A DNA stretch of 64,000 nucleotides from Ectocarpus siliculosus (GCA_000310025.1 FN649737.1:1389367-1453366), one strand, 5' to 3'. Shown: positions 30,336-43,292, numbered from the stretch's first letter. Numbers and translations are program-made. The notes: a model not told the origin generated them from the sequence alone.

Positions 30336-32679
30336 CTACTCTTCCTCCTCCTCCTCGTCCATCGACAAAACTTCATTCGTCGTCGGGGAAAGCAGTTGGC
30401 ATTTCCCGCCCTTGGCCTCTATCGCCTCAACTGCGCTCTTCGTGAACCCGTGGGCCTGAGGCACGAAACAGAAGGAGAGACGGACAACACGTGTTCCGGT
30501 GGAATGGTCAACTCCCCCCGCGCGATACGTCATGGAACTATCGCAATACTGCAGGGCGCGTTCGCCTGTCGCAGCTCGTATCGAATTTCAACGTACATGC
30601 ATGCCTTGAATGTTACGGAAGCAAATCTACTGGAGAACAAAACCACTGACGCCATTTGCACATTTTTTCCTCGTACCTGAACTGTCAGCCCTGTTGTTTC
30701 CAATTCCATTCCACCCACAACCTTGTGCCACCTGTGCTTGGTCTTGGTGACTTTACCTGACAATATTTTCCGGGCAGTGTACAGCGCATTCTGTGACCAC
30801 ATCATCCTGTATTATCGTTTGACCACGAAGTGCCTCCCGTAAAACGCCCTTCCCACATTTACCAAAAAATATCTACACTGCAGTGGGTATAGTCGGTTCC
30901 GTGGACGCCCCGACTGTTGTCACCGAGAAGGAACAAAATTGATCTCCACCAAACAAGGTGATAATGTTACCCTCTGCACATTTACTAACTAAAATACATC
31001 TTGACACGCAGCAACTACCGGAAACGAAGAGGTACAAAATAACTGAGCGAGAGGATGATGGAACAGTCACACGCTGGAGCAGTTTCGTCCGTGCGGGATC
31101 TTATGGCCCTCAACATCGGACGTTATGGTGGCGCTTGAGATGCGGATATCTTCTCGTTCTCTCTACTGGCAAACTTTCACTGACAACTGTGTGCACGATC
31201 TCTACAGACCCTGGCAGCCACGGGCTTAACCGGCCTAGGAGCTACCTTGTAGTGTTAGGATTGCGGCCAAGAACACTTTCAGTTGGGTGAGCACAAATCA
31301 CATATAGCCAGTTGCGTGCGTGGGACCCTGCAGTCTGCAGCTCACCTGCATCCCCAATTCTACTGTAAAAACAACAAGCATAACGGGTGTGTGTTGTTAG
31401 AAAAGGGAAACAAGAGCAAGAGTCACGACTTCCGCTCATTTAAGGCAAGTACACCGGCCACAAATGGCACCCGATGTCTGCATTGGGATGTAGAGTAGGT
31501 TTTAGCACTGTAACTAGGGCGGTGGTCGAAGAAGCGCATGTAATGAATGGTGTGTCTTGATCTTAGCAGATGTACTCGGAAGCTCTCTACTCTGTCCGCC
31601 CTGCCCCCGCCGTCGAAGGCACCCCGCAGGCCGAAGCAGAGACGCGGTTTCTCACAATCCGACGGAGACTTGGGCACGCACTTGCAACACGATTGAGAGG
31701 TACACCGAGGGCGCAGTAATTGCAACATGACTCACCGGCCGCACGAAGCGATTCGAAGTTAACGGTGGCACCTTCATCCAGTCCATTGAGAGCGTCCAGC
31801 TTAATGAGGTTGAATTGCTATTGCAGGGGGAGGGTGGGGGGGGGCTGGGTGGGCGACAACGAGAGAGTCGAAAGCGTACCACTACAAGCAGGCAGACGAG
31901 GCAGTTGGTGTCATTCTACAATGCTCCTCGCGAACAGGAACACGTAGGTCGAAGACAGACGGCGATCTGGGAGTTTGAGGTGGAGGTCGTTTCATCAAGT
32001 ACAATCACGCCCATTTCCCATTGGTCAATTGGGGTTTGACTTCCATGTCAACCCATAACGCAACTAAAACATGTTCATGATTTTTCGGATTCCTATGGAG
32101 CCAAACAGCACAACAACGTGGTCTTCCTCCCACACTTTCGAGTGACGGGGATGCGCGGAATGCAGGAGTCATGCATACCCCCAACCTGACCCTGACCGCG
32201 AAACACAACCTAAGAAATCGTTATCGGAAACTCGGCCGCAATCAACTGTTCTCAGTGTGGCATTGCCGTGATGCGCTCCTTACCTCTCGGCAGTCATACT
32301 CGCGAAGTTCAAGGACCACGAGCATTCATCCATAAAACCAACCAGTACACCCTACCAACCTTCTTGGTGTGGCCGGGGCCCATGGGGCGGCCAACTAGCT
32401 TGGGTAGGCGGCGGTAAAGAGGCTGTTGCCCGCCCTCGAAACCTGCCCGCACTCCAGGGCCGGAGCGAGACTTTTGCCCTCGCATACCGAAACCACATGA
32501 TGCCCCCTGTCCGGCAGCGATACCGCGACCCTTTCGCTTGTGGCGTTGGCGCGAGCCCGGTGCAGGCTTGAGGGTGTCCACAGCGACCCTGTCAAGAACT
32601 GGCGACGTGAAACAGCCAAACGGAAACAACAGGAGGTAATTCCGTTCAACAGGCGCTTACATGTAGCCGTGGAGAACAT
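30336..32679 (-). CDS. Organellar (plastid-type) 50S ribosomal protein L15 (uL15)
   Basis: Large-subunit protein of an organellar ribosome. Five exons join in phase on the minus strand: 32661-32679, 32360-32598, 31736-31817, 30677-30756 and 30336-30455, about 179 residues. The core is close to cyanobacterial/plastid L15: [43 protein letters not shown], then [20 protein letters not shown], then [16 protein letters not shown] joined to [17 protein letters not shown]. The C-terminus ends in a run of acidic residues. The second exon ends at a GTTGGT donor, which is unusual but needed for phase. The apparent start (MFSTAT) leaves almost no targeting sequence, so a further 5' exon with a plastid or mitochondrial presequence is likely. 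A mitochondrial location cannot be excluded. Confidence 0.85.
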
Positions 32680-34139
32680 CAGCGATGCGACTCGGGTGCA
32701 TGTTCCATAAATCACATCACATGTCCACAGAATTGGAACAGGAAAGAGGTTTTATCTCCGAAGCTTCTGCTGTAATATTGAGTGCCTAACACCTACCACT
32801 GCTGTCTGCGTCGGTTGACTCACAATTTTAGTCCAACTTCAGCTTGACTCTTACAAATCTGCTTCAAATTACTGTGTCGATTCAGTCAAATCTGTTGTTT
32901 TAACACCACCTGGTACGCGGCAAGAGCGGATATTCCGACTAGTGTCCAGCACTGGATGCCGTATCGACTTGAAGCAAACCTCAACATTCATATTGCAACA
33001 CCATCCCCTGCTGGGAACGGTGTTATCTGGAATTTCATTTTATGAGCCCCGTGTGCATGGTAGACTACTTCGCGAGACACGTGTACAACAAAATTGATGT
33101 CGAGCGGGTTGATTTTTATATTGAGAAAATGGTTACTATGGAGCGTACGACATATGAAACTGAGGTTCTGTTTACAGCACACGATAACGTTAGCTTGTTC
33201 AATGAAGCGCCATACTCAGAGCTACCCACACCAACGACTTGAGTGTGCCTTGGGTCTGTAGGCTATAAAAGTAGAGCAAAACCAACTATGTACATTGTAG
33301 CATAAGGGAATCGGCTTGTACAAGCAACAACGTTGAAAAAAAAAGGGTCGGTTACTGCCACGCTTTTCCTACGATCCCAAGGCAGACGAAAGCGCTTACC
33401 TAGGCCATCCTCGCTTTCTCTTCTTTTCCAGTCGAAGATTTTCATGGTCACACCCGTCGTCGTGCGCGATGGTGCACTAGTCCCCGCTGTCAGTTGCTGA
33501 CCGGTGAAGGCAGTGGGAGCGAAGAACGCATCTGCTCGCCGGTGGAAAGGGTTCATGCAATCACACATGTGGCGTGTTTGTGAGTCACCCGCTGCCGCAC
33601 ACACCCTCGTTATTGCCGCTAGGAGGTTTCAAAAAGCACAACACCTTACAATATCGCACTGGGTGGCCATCTCTTACCAAGTTGAACCAAACTGCAATCG
33701 ATACGATCGGTAGAGCCCAGAGGTAAGAAGGTGAGGCAGAGACGACATGCGTCTTCAAGGCTGTCGGGTGGTCCTGCACGTCAAGCCCAATCAGCGAGCT
33801 GACGCTCCCAAGCGATAACACAAAAATCACGCATGTACTCACTCGCTACCCCCACGCAAAAGAGTGCGGTCGTCGCAAGAGTAGCCTTCATGATGTGGAG
33901 TTCTCGACACGGCCTCTCCTGTCGCCTCGGTGTTGTGTATGTCTGTCTGGCTGGATGACACACATGACGGGAGGAGCGCGAGCGAGGGGCACCGCGCCGC
34001 ACAACTCCCACGAGCACCAACGCGGGGGGGGGGTCATTTATTTCCGAGCCCCCGCAACCTCGCCGTTGGACATTTGTTTGTTTGTTGTGTCAGGTCGCTT
34101 CTGGCTTCGCTCAAGAGAGGATCCACCACAGGGCTAGCA
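32680..34139. other. Intergenic region between divergent L15 and NUSAP-like genes
   Basis: It should contain both promoters and perhaps the targeting exon of L15. No conserved exon or repeat was recognised. Confidence 0.4.
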
Positions 34140-37100
34140 ATGGAGTCGCTTGGAACACTCACCTATCGAGAACTGCAGGCGTTTGCCAAGCGCCATGGTG
34201 TGAAGGCGAACGGAAGTAGGGTGGATCTGATCCAAAGACTGGTAAGAGATATGGTAGGGGGCTCAGATTTGTCTGACCGACTAGGCCGAGTTTTATACGA
34301 AGTTATGCATATAAACAAGCACTCGATCCGCGGGCTCGTACCTGTTGCGTGCATGCTTTAACTCACTATTTTTAACGGAGTGAGATATGTCCTAGCGCTA
34401 AGTAGTACCTGATGTTTTGAGCTGTCCAACCCCGGCTGCTTTCCATTTATATGCCCGGCTTCGAGCTTTAGTCCGACACACACGGAGGTGACGACGACAC
34501 GCCGGTTGAAGATAACACCCAACCCGGCAGCGATGAAAGACCCGACACGGACAACAACACGCCAGTTGAAGACATCACCCAACCCGGAAGCGATGGAACA
34601 ACTCTAGGCGTGCCTGACACGGACGCCGACAATCTAGCCACCCTTGACAAGCCTCATGGCACATGTGTCCAGTCTCAACATGACTCCGACCCCGACAAGT
34701 CCCAACAAGGCAAGAGCGACTCGCAGGTTCTTGTCACAGACACGCCTGCCGAGCCGGAACCATGCGCTGGGGAAGATGTGGCGGAGAGGCGCAAGAGTGA
34801 AAGAGTCTCCGCCACCATGAAGGTGGGAACACACATGCAGACAATCGCGTTGCGGCAAGAAATCTAAGCAGATGACCTACTGGGTGTGATGCGGACAAAC
34901 GCCGTAGGCGACATTTTTATCCGTATGTACACCAAGATAGTACATTTTTTTTTTTCTCCCATCATTGGACTCTCTCGTCTGCCCCTCTGGCCCCCATCCT
35001 CCACTTCTACTAGCTAGACAACCCAACCGGGGTCACATAGGAGGGGGGGGTTGAACCCCCTCCTGTGGTTCCTGCCTAAGATTTTTTATGTTTTTATCGC
35101 GAGAAGGGTACAGCAATCCCTTCCCTCGCGACTTATGAAGTCGTTCTAGTTTACTAACAACGAGCTTTGCAGCGAGTCGCTTCCAACTTAGACCAGGATT
35201 TATTCAGTGAGAAAAATAACTCACTTTGCCGAGACTTGAACACATGACCTGGCCCTTATTAAGCTGCGAGGGGTACCCACTAGACCACCGGGGCGACCGG
35301 TTACATGTATCTAGCTAGCTGTCTGTCCCGGCAACTTCCGCGTGCAACGGATGGTGACGGTTTACCAAGCGCTAACGTTAGATACGCAAATCAATAATGG
35401 CAGCTCTTTTAGTAACAAATATAGCTTCGCTGGCTCTAACAAACCTAGACTATGCATACAACGCAAAACTTTTCTACCAAGCAGATGCGGCGAGTCCACG
35501 GCAAATCCATACACCAGTCTTCATGAACGCTCTCTGCGTGTATGCCGAAGAAGAGGCTCCATTGAAACATCGAATGGATTATTTGGCATAATAGAGGAAG
35601 CAGAGAGGGGAATGGTCGCACAATTTTGTTGGGACTCTGCCGACCTATGTATGGATTGCTGTGTAAACCGACAGACGCCGTTGCCGCTGTGCAAGTGGGG
35701 GCTGAAACTCCTTTTTTCGTGTGTTTGAAGCAATACATGCTTAGTCTGCCACATTTCTACGACATGTGTCTTGAGAGTGTTAAACTAAAAGTCGTAAATT
35801 GAGTTCAGCATAGCTGATACGGAGCACTAAGGGAAGGTGCTTAACCTTGCTGTACGTAGGGAAAAATCAATATTTCATTGTTTTCGGTTTCTGCTGACCT
35901 AATACCTAAGGCAACATGGTCCAGCATGCATGTGACGGAGAATATCATTTTGAGGCGCTCAAAGAAGTTAGAGGCATTATTCGCCAGCTTGGCCCCCATG
36001 CTGTGTGACACCGTTGGAAGAAATCTCTCGTAAGGGGGCAGGAATGGCTGTCCCGTTTGTGCCCGACTTGTTAAAGCCGACCTAAGACTACTGTGGATTG
36101 CCGCTCATGTCGCAGGAAACACGAACCACGGGCGAAACACCCCAGAAGACTAAGGTCAAACTGCCAGTTGCAGGCAGGTTCGAGCGGGCGCACCAGAATC
36201 TCTTTGCGAGCCAGGCATCAATAGAACGCTATGGAAAGACTCCAAAGAAGTCAGGTATGCGAGCTTTCATGAATCTTTCCAGGTAAGCTGTTGCTTCACC
36301 TCAGCCCCCGCCATTCTCTGAAGAACACTTGAGTGTGTTTTGGTTCCCCAGGTCAGATGACATCGCAAACGCTTCCGCGCTACTCGTTCCATATGCAGCA
36401 CCTGCCAAGGAAAACGCTCCTCTGTCCAAGACCAAGGCATTTGCATCCACGGCCAAAGTGTTTGCGCCGACACCTGTCCGCCCTGTCCCTTCCGGATCTG
36501 CCGCCAAATCAAGCGTCAAGCGGGGCCTGACAGTGGCCAGCAAGCCGTGCACACTGGTTGTTCAGCGAAGCACAAAAAAGCCGACGCAGGTGGGAGCTAT
36601 TGTCTCTCGCAACCAGTGGCACCCTCAACAAGGGCATGTCCGCGATTCGGTTGACAGTGTTGCTATTTTGAACATTCTCCAAAACCAGTTTTGCCGACCT
36701 TGTCAGTGAAAGCACACTGCTTGCACCGAAAGAAATATTTTAGAATCTTGGCAAGATGCCAATGTTATCGAACGATTTGCATTGTACGACGAGATTTGAT
36801 GATCCATCCCACACTGGTGAAGTCGGTCTGTTTAATCGCACATTGAAAGACGAATCTCCATCTCTAATGGTCGTTCGTTGCTTTAACAGGTGAAGGAATT
36901 CCGCCTGAGCTCCAACCAGACTGGTAAACGGGAAACGTTCACCTTTAAACCCTACACTGGACCACTGCGTCCCATCGTGCCAGGTGGGTGATATTGTCAA
37001 TGCAAGAGCGCACGTAGCTGGTTATATTATTTATGATACCACCGTAGTCCGAGGTGCGACCGGGCTGGGAAAATGTGTAGAATTTCTTGTTCCTCTTAGG

Positions 37101-37462
37101 CATACTGACTTGGGAACCTCTGAGCTGTGTAAATGTCTCTGTACGCGTTGGTCCATATTCATGTGTTGTCGCATCCACGTCCCACAGACGGTGCGTCTAT
37201 TTGGTGGTACGTCCTAACCTTGTTTCTATTTTTCAATGTATTGCTTCTCCACCCCTTGCGTCGCCCCGCACTTCCAGCAAACAACTCCAGCTTTAACATT
37301 GGACATGCACCCAAGAAAGGGTCCAACCCTGTCCGTGCGAAGGGAATTAAAGCAACCCTGGCGAGTGGTAAGGCGCAGAAGGCCCGGAAAGAAGCTCACG
37401 TCGAGTCTAGTAAGGCTCAACGGGACAGGAAATTGGCGGATGCACGGTTTGGTCGTGCCTAA
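34140..37462 (+). CDS. NUSAP-like SAP-domain microtubule/spindle-associated protein
   Basis: Six exons join in phase: 34140-34241, 34472-34822, 36116-36282, 36352-36589, 36890-36983 and 37278-37462, about 378 residues. Exon 1 is an N-terminal SAP fold (SLGTLTYRELQAFAKRHGVK, then NGSRVDLIQRL) as in NUSAP1. Exon 2 is acidic and disordered, with two tandem copies of a roughly 20-residue unit (TPVEDNTQPGSD / TPVEDITQPGSD). Exon 3 has RFERAHQNLFASQASIERY, resembling the NUSAP FxxxHxxxFxxMxSI segment. Later exons are Lys/Ser/Pro-rich with TFKPYTGPLRP and end in a basic charged helix (KAQKARKEAHVE ... DRKLADARFGRA) that may bind microtubules. The family call rests on this order rather than on strong identity; another SAP-domain protein is possible. 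The 1.3-kb intron after exon 2 carries a SINE on the opposite strand. Confidence 0.6.
34945..35303 (-). mobile_element. tRNA-derived SINE, full length, antisense in a NUSAP-like intron
   Basis: Read on the minus strand it begins CCGGTCGCCCCGG, has an A-box TGGTCTAGTGG and a B-box GTTCAAGTC, then a body with CTTCTCGCGATAAAAAC and CACAGGAGGGGG, and ends in an A-tail (T-run at 34947-34956 on the plus strand). The head is nearly the same as in the copies at 22051 and 51265, but the body differs more, suggesting an older copy or a subfamily. Confidence 0.8.
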
Positions 37463-38368
37463 CTCGTTGCTGGCCATGACTGAGTCGCCCTAAAACTACA
37501 TAAGAGAACGTACGCGTGCCCTTGGACGCATGCACGCTTGTCCGTAGTCCAGGAAAATTAGCCCGTGCGTGTTTTCTGTCCGATCATGAGAAGCGAGAAG
37601 GGATCTTCTTCGCCGAATGGTGGTTGTTGTATCTAAAATTTAGCCTTTGTTCGCTGGAAAGGGGCCATCTCTGCGGCAATGTCCTATTGAGTCTTAACAA
37701 TATTGTATGCATAGAGTAGAACGTGTTTTTCTTTCATTTCTGCATGTGCTCTCGTCGGGACATGTCCTGAAAACACCGACGCAACTTTGCAGCGTAAGAT
37801 TATTCGTTGTTCCAGTTTGATTAAAACTGCCTTGGTTAGCTAGTAGCTGCATGTCGAAGATGGATGAAAAGCTATTGCGTCCTTTGGGCTTGCGACCTGT
37901 ACGTATGGGGTACACAGAAATGAAAAGTCACCACGTAGATTATAATATATTGCATTCACGACGTACAATGTTGCTTTTTGACTAACGATGAACTATTTCG
38001 CACAACTAGCAGTGCACGCTCTTCTTCATCAAAAAATTTGTCAACACCAGACCCCCTCCAGTTTTCACGTTCCGCCTTCACCGCTCCAGCCCCAAATACT
38101 CTTTCTGCGATAGTCGACAACGCGATACGTTTTGCTGCCTCCTTGCGAACCTCAGCGTCGTGCCTCTCCCACAGTGTAGGGGCATCGCGAGTGGCCTGCG
38201 CAGCGAAGTATGGACGGTGCATACCAGGTCGTTGTGGAGTGAACTTCTCGTTGGTGCATATTTCCTCATCAACAGCCGACCATCGTGTTTAGTCCGCACT
38301 GAGTTTTGCGTTGTCGTAAACCCCCAGCGTGTACTCGAAGAAAGCAAGCTCGGCACTACCTGCAGTCC
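37463..38368. other. Intergenic region between convergent genes
   Basis: This lies between the ends of the NUSAP-like (+) and FAM161-like (-) genes. It is AT-richer than the exons, and no conserved exon or repeat was recognised. A minus-strand 88-codon frame at 37956-38222 is Ala/Glu-rich but has no family motif. Confidence 0.4.
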
Positions 38369-40991
38369 TTACGGCGACACTGCTGGCTCATCAGCACGCA
38401 CCTGTTCCAGCTTTTGCTTATTCTCTTTCAGACAGACATGATATCTTTCTTGAGATTCCCGGGCCGTTTGACGAGCCTCGGCGGCTGTCGGTCGACGAGC
38501 TAGTCTCGTTTGCTGAGAATCCATCCGCCTCATTACTTCAGAGATAGTCTTGCTCATTGCTTGCTGCCTGGTACGCCTCGCCAACTCCTCCTGTTTTTGT
38601 CGTTTGAGATCGCTCTTTTCTTTCTCTAGTCTGGCCCGTACGTGTGTCGTCTTAAGAGAGAAGCTGTTTGTGCTGCGGGGTACAACGGGCACAGTAGCTG
38701 CTAAAGGCACTTTCTTCCTCCGAGGACGCTGTCTGATTTCCTCCGGAAGAGATTTGTCTTGCTCCCGTCGAGCGCGCTCTTTTGCTCGTTGTCGGTATAC
38801 ATTTTCCCTCTCTTCCATGGGTAGAACCTATAGGTACAGCAGGCGAATGTTGACCAGGGTTTGAAACGGTGGAATTTGAGGTTTTAGCTGCAACGAGTGC
38901 AGCCTCGACTAGGTAATAAACACGAGAATGAGACAACACACCTGAGGTACCACCGGTTTCTTTTTCCGTCTGGCTGCAGCAAGCTGCTGATCCCATAGGC
39001 GCTGCCTTCTCGCCAACACTTCTCGGATCTGCCCGGGTGGAACCGATTTATATCTCGTGCGAGCTTCAGTCTCACTTGGGCCATCTCCCTTCTCAGGAAA
39101 TTCAGCGGTGGTAGAAGCCGCAGCCTTCCGTTTCAGCGCATGCATAGCCATACGCCTTGGGAGATTGGAGAGAGACGACATCTGCCAAAGTGCGACCAAA
39201 GTTGGAGTTGCACAGACACGATTGTTGCTATGAAAACTGCCCGAAAACTGGAGCGCTACAAAGTGTATGGACCGGTGCCGATGTTTAGGACACCAAGCTG
39301 TTCACAGCAGTTCTACATCGAGGGAAAGATGGCATGTAGTTCCACTCCCTTTACTCTAGTTCGTCCCATTCACACTGCTTTCTTGTCGGTCGCTAGTCGG
39401 CTGAGGAGGGAACGATGGTGGGGCAGGGCTGACGGTGCCACACGAGACCGACGGTCTCACTCACCAAGTTCATCCGCATCTGGATCCTTTGCTTCCGCCT
39501 TAAACTTTGTCTATCCTTGATTGTTTGCCAGTCCTCATCGGCGATGTGAAGGGGCCGAGCCTTGAATTCATGACTTCGCCTTGCTTCGTCATCCTTTTCC
39601 TCGGCTTCTGTCTGGTTTGTGAAACGAGCCCCGCCGTGAGAAATTTGCTGGCTACACCCAATGGATTCGTTCGCATCAATAAATGAAAAATGAAGCATCT
39701 TCGCCACCATGTACGTCAGCTACAAGAGTGCAACTATATCAAGTTACACACGTGCCTCTCTAACTTTTTCGTATGAATGACCTTCCTATTTCCTATGCAG
39801 GCATCTGGACCGTGCCTTGGTGTCCGGGAACGATATTTTTGCCTCATCAAAGCACAAAACATTTTTCCGTGCCCACCGCATCGCAAAGTGCACCTCATCG
39901 TCGTCATTACAACGTACTACATGCATTTTCATTTGCCATCGCTCAGCGCCACTCTACGTCGAGGCCAATAGGTCTCAAAACACCAGCAATACATCAACGA
40001 AAGAAAGTCAACTCGCCCACCGCAACAACCCGAACAGAGATTGTGACATATCTGTATGGATTTGTGTGGAGTACAACTTGGGCGGGTCCAGAGGGTTCTT
40101 GTGTTAACCCACTGATGTTCCCACGGTTAATAAACGCTGGATACTCCTCGCCACCACAAAGGTGCCGTGGAACATCGGGATCTTGTGGCTCACCTCCTTT
40201 TGTCGGCGTCGCGCCATCATTTCATTTGATCGAGTAATGACGCCGGAAAATTCCCTTCCGTCATTGATGGACGTGATGAGGCGCTCGCGATCTCTGGATT
40301 TCGCTTCCTCCTCATCCCTCTTCGTTTGAAGTTCAAGCTATGGTAGATCGTTCGAGGTTGGTCGTAGGTGACAAAGATTGAGGAACAGTATTCACCTATT
40401 AGAGTTATACTGACGCAATGGCCACAGTCAACCGGATCAGCCGCATAGTGTTGGTTGTGTTGTGCATCAGGGGCAACGTTCCAGTTCCAGCCCACATCGT
40501 CCCTGATGCTTCATGTCAACTCGAGCCTAATTTCCTCACCACAGAAAGGAGCTCACCTCCTCATAGGCCCTCATCTTCCTGGTCCAGGCGGTTACATGAG
40601 TCTCCATGCCGCGGAACGGCTTGACCACTGTGGGCTCCAGCTTCTTCCTGGTCGACGAAGAATCGACAACTCTAGTGAAGACGCGGTCGGGTGGCGAGAA
40701 TGAATGACGTTGTGGACAAGCACTTTTCAGCTCGTGATCGCCCTTTGGTGTTGCTCTTCTTCTGAGTTGGACAGGATTGGGGCGTCCGCTCGGTGGTGAA
40801 ACGGCGACACCTTCCCATGCCGTTGTCGGAGGTGCGCTGGTGGTACTCCTCAACCTGTTGAGAGCTTGGCCGTTTCTAGCATGATGCTTGGCAAGTAGAC
40901 CAATTTTGAGGAGTAATTCTTGTTCAATGTTGCCTTCACCAGTAGTATGGTCTCGTGGGCTTCCTTTTCCCGCGGATCCAGGACGCATCAT
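38369..40991 (-). CDS. FAM161-like ciliary/centrosomal protein
   Basis: FAM161 proteins are coiled-coil microtubule-binding proteins of centrioles and the ciliary base. Five exons join, every junction in phase 0: 40557-40991, 40194-40337, 39465-39611, 38942-39181 and 38369-38827, giving about 474 residues. The first exon ends with TVVKPFRGME, like the VPxPF repeats of the family. The third has HEFKARPLHIADED followed by RRKQRIQMRM, closely matching the FKARPIP...IRxQxRA hallmark near the end of the FAM161 domain. The second, fourth and fifth exons are highly charged and helical (DEEEAKSRDRERL, REVLARRQRLWDQQL, RERARREQDK-type), as in long coiled coils. The ATG at 40991 follows an in-frame stop, but a 5' exon cannot be ruled out. 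It is divergent from the next gene by about 0.6 kb. Confidence 0.65.
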
Positions 40992-41574
40992 CCGAATTCG
41001 CCGACGTAGTGTCGATGGGAGATGCGCTGTATGTAGATGCTCCGACTCGGCCTGAGTGGACGGCCGTTTGTCGTGATGCGGAAGTCTTCGTCGTTTTCAG
41101 CTCCTCTACTACTAATACCAGACCCAAAAGCTGCATCCAACGCAACAATTCCAGCTATTTTGCTGAAAACATTAACATGAGGCTACACAACTGCTGTATC
41201 ATGCGCACCCCTTACATCCGACGGGGCATGTAATCATACGAACGGAGAGCTCTTTCTGCGATCGAAGAAGTTGAAATTGAAAGAGCTCGAGCAAGCGGTG
41301 TATGTAGTCTAACCGCCAGTAATCCTACTTCCTTTTAGATGGGCCTTTCCGAGAGCAATGGCCGGGCTGTCGTGACCGTCGTGGCATCCCTGACATTTGC
41401 AGTGGGCCTGATAGTCCCAATTCTGAATAACCAACAATAGCGGCGACCGTTTCACAATTCGAACTTCTCCGCCGAGCTACATGGAAACCCCACAAGTGTT
41501 GATTCTGCGGAGCCCCGCCTCCAGTTGACAAACCCGCTGCTGTGCTGCACACCTGCTGTCACAGCAGCGGCATC

Positions 41575-43292
41575 ATGACCCGTAGAATGGTAACACGACG
41601 AAGGCCATTGTCGGGGCCCAGTTCGTCAGGTTTGAGTGAGGGTGCAGTCGCTATACTGTGTCTACTGATGTGCTTCGCCGCAAGAGAGGCGCTGGCTTCA
41701 GGAGCTTCTTCCCGAGGGAGGGCAGGGGGCACTTCAACAGCCGGTGCGTGTAGTTGTGTAGCCGCGGGTGGTACTTTTCACCCCTCTCAACCGGGTTAAC
41801 TCATTTTCACGGCGTTGCCTGCACCTCATTGTTGTTTCAACAATACAACACCAGCCCTGCCCTCGTCTGTATTTTGAATTTGCTTGACATGTGGAAATTT
41901 CTCGAGAGTATCCAGGGCAGCAGTTATGAGAGCCAAGTGGCAGCAAGAGAGTGTTGCACCAGTTCCGGTGTGTGTATCTCATGAAGATATGTGGCACCTT
42001 GCTTTGGTCGGCGACTCGAAATGCTGCAGGTGGTTCTGGAGGGCGTATATCAGGGAACAGTAAGGACGCAGGGGGTGGAGCTTTTTCTTTTGTAAGTGGG
42101 ACCGTACCAAAGGTCACACTGGACGAGACCGTCGACTCCGAGGAGCAGGACATCAGGGAAGAGCAGCGGCGCGGTCGCTGGAGCTTTGGGCAAGATCATG
42201 ATCCTGTCGTTTCCGCCATCCAAAGTATGAAAGATCTGTTCCCCAATGTGCGTGTCTCAATGGACCCCACGACATCTCTCAAGCTGAGAAAGCGAATCTA
42301 CCCGTTGAAAACCGTTCTCACGCTCGGAGCCGATTACAACACCCAAATAGGGGTGTGGCAATTTCGCTCTACATGGGAAGATTCCATCATCGGGGGTAGA
42401 ATCAGCATCGCAGGACGGGAAGTGATGCTGACGAAATCGTGGTTACTCAAGGTCATGGACTCGGAAGACGTTGCAACGCGGTTAAAGTTCCGAGCAGCCA
42501 TCAACACACGAGACTGGACGGCGTACGCCAAGTTTGGTTTCCGAACAGAGCGCATATCGCCTCTGAACATCAAGGATGGCTTCCAGCTGGCGAAGAAGTT
42601 CCCGCTTGATGGAAATAATGGTACGTACCACCGCTCCCTGCATTTATAGATGCTCTGCTGAAACGGGACAAGCTGATCTTGAACAGCTGTTTCGAAGTCC
42701 ATGCAGTGTGTGTGAAGTGCCCGCGCTTAATAACCTGTAGTTTTGCCCGAGGCTGGAGTTTTTGATGCATTCCTCTTGCGGGCTAGAAACAGCCACTATA
42801 TAGGTCTTAAGAGTTGGGGTTCTTAACCGGGCTCACAAATGGTGCTCAAACTGTTTTGTGTATGAGGTAGTGTTGAGCATGAAGGTCTTGGTTACCAAGT
42901 TCTTTCAAGTGCGGGCGCTTTATGCCAAGAACCGCCCGTGTGAGGAGACCACCGACCTTCGTCGCCTGTTGTATTCAACGACAAGGTAAACACCTGCTTG
43001 TTTTATCGTCACAGGCCATGCACAATCGCAGCACAATCGAAATGGCAATATACCTGCCCAATCGCTCGGAGAACCCCAATGGACATTTTTCACCTATAAC
43101 CATCGTCCTCGACCTTCGTTCAACTGCCTATCTGTTCTAGGCCATGCCAAACTCGAGGTCGTGTCCAAGCTCGCACTACCGGAGCCGGAACTCCAGTTTA
43201 GTACAAATGGTGACACAAGCAAGGGGGTTGTGATCGGCATGGGTGATGTAAATCTTGGGATAGAGGAGTTCAACCTGTTGCTTGAGTACTGA
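41575..43292 (+). CDS. Conserved protein of unknown function with N-terminal signal, probably plastid-targeted
   Basis: Three exons join in phase: 41575-41743, 42030-42620 and 43141-43292, giving 303 residues. The first exon is basic, then has a hydrophobic core and likely cleavage site (AVAILCLLMCFAAREALA|S) followed by a Ser/Gly/Arg-rich stretch, as in a bipartite plastid presequence, although there is no Phe after the site. The mature part has many alternating hydrophobic/polar strands (TVLTLGADYNTQIGVW, WEDSIIGGRISIAGREVML, RLKFRAAINTRDWTAYAKFG) and ends KLALPEPELQFSTNG ... MGDVNLGIEEFNLLLEY. A similar strand-rich domain with LALPEPE exists in plant chloroplast proteins of unknown function as I recall, so a beta-barrel or beta-sandwich envelope protein is possible. 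This is an inference; no reaction is known. Confidence 0.65.

Noticed and set aside
34690-34860. Antisense frames over the acidic NUSAP-like exon
   Set aside because: Shadows of a biased coding exon.
41339-41440. 33-codon frame with a hydrophobic segment after a TTTTAG acceptor-like site
   Set aside because: It could be a small membrane protein or a last exon, but no upstream exon in phase was found and no family is recognised.
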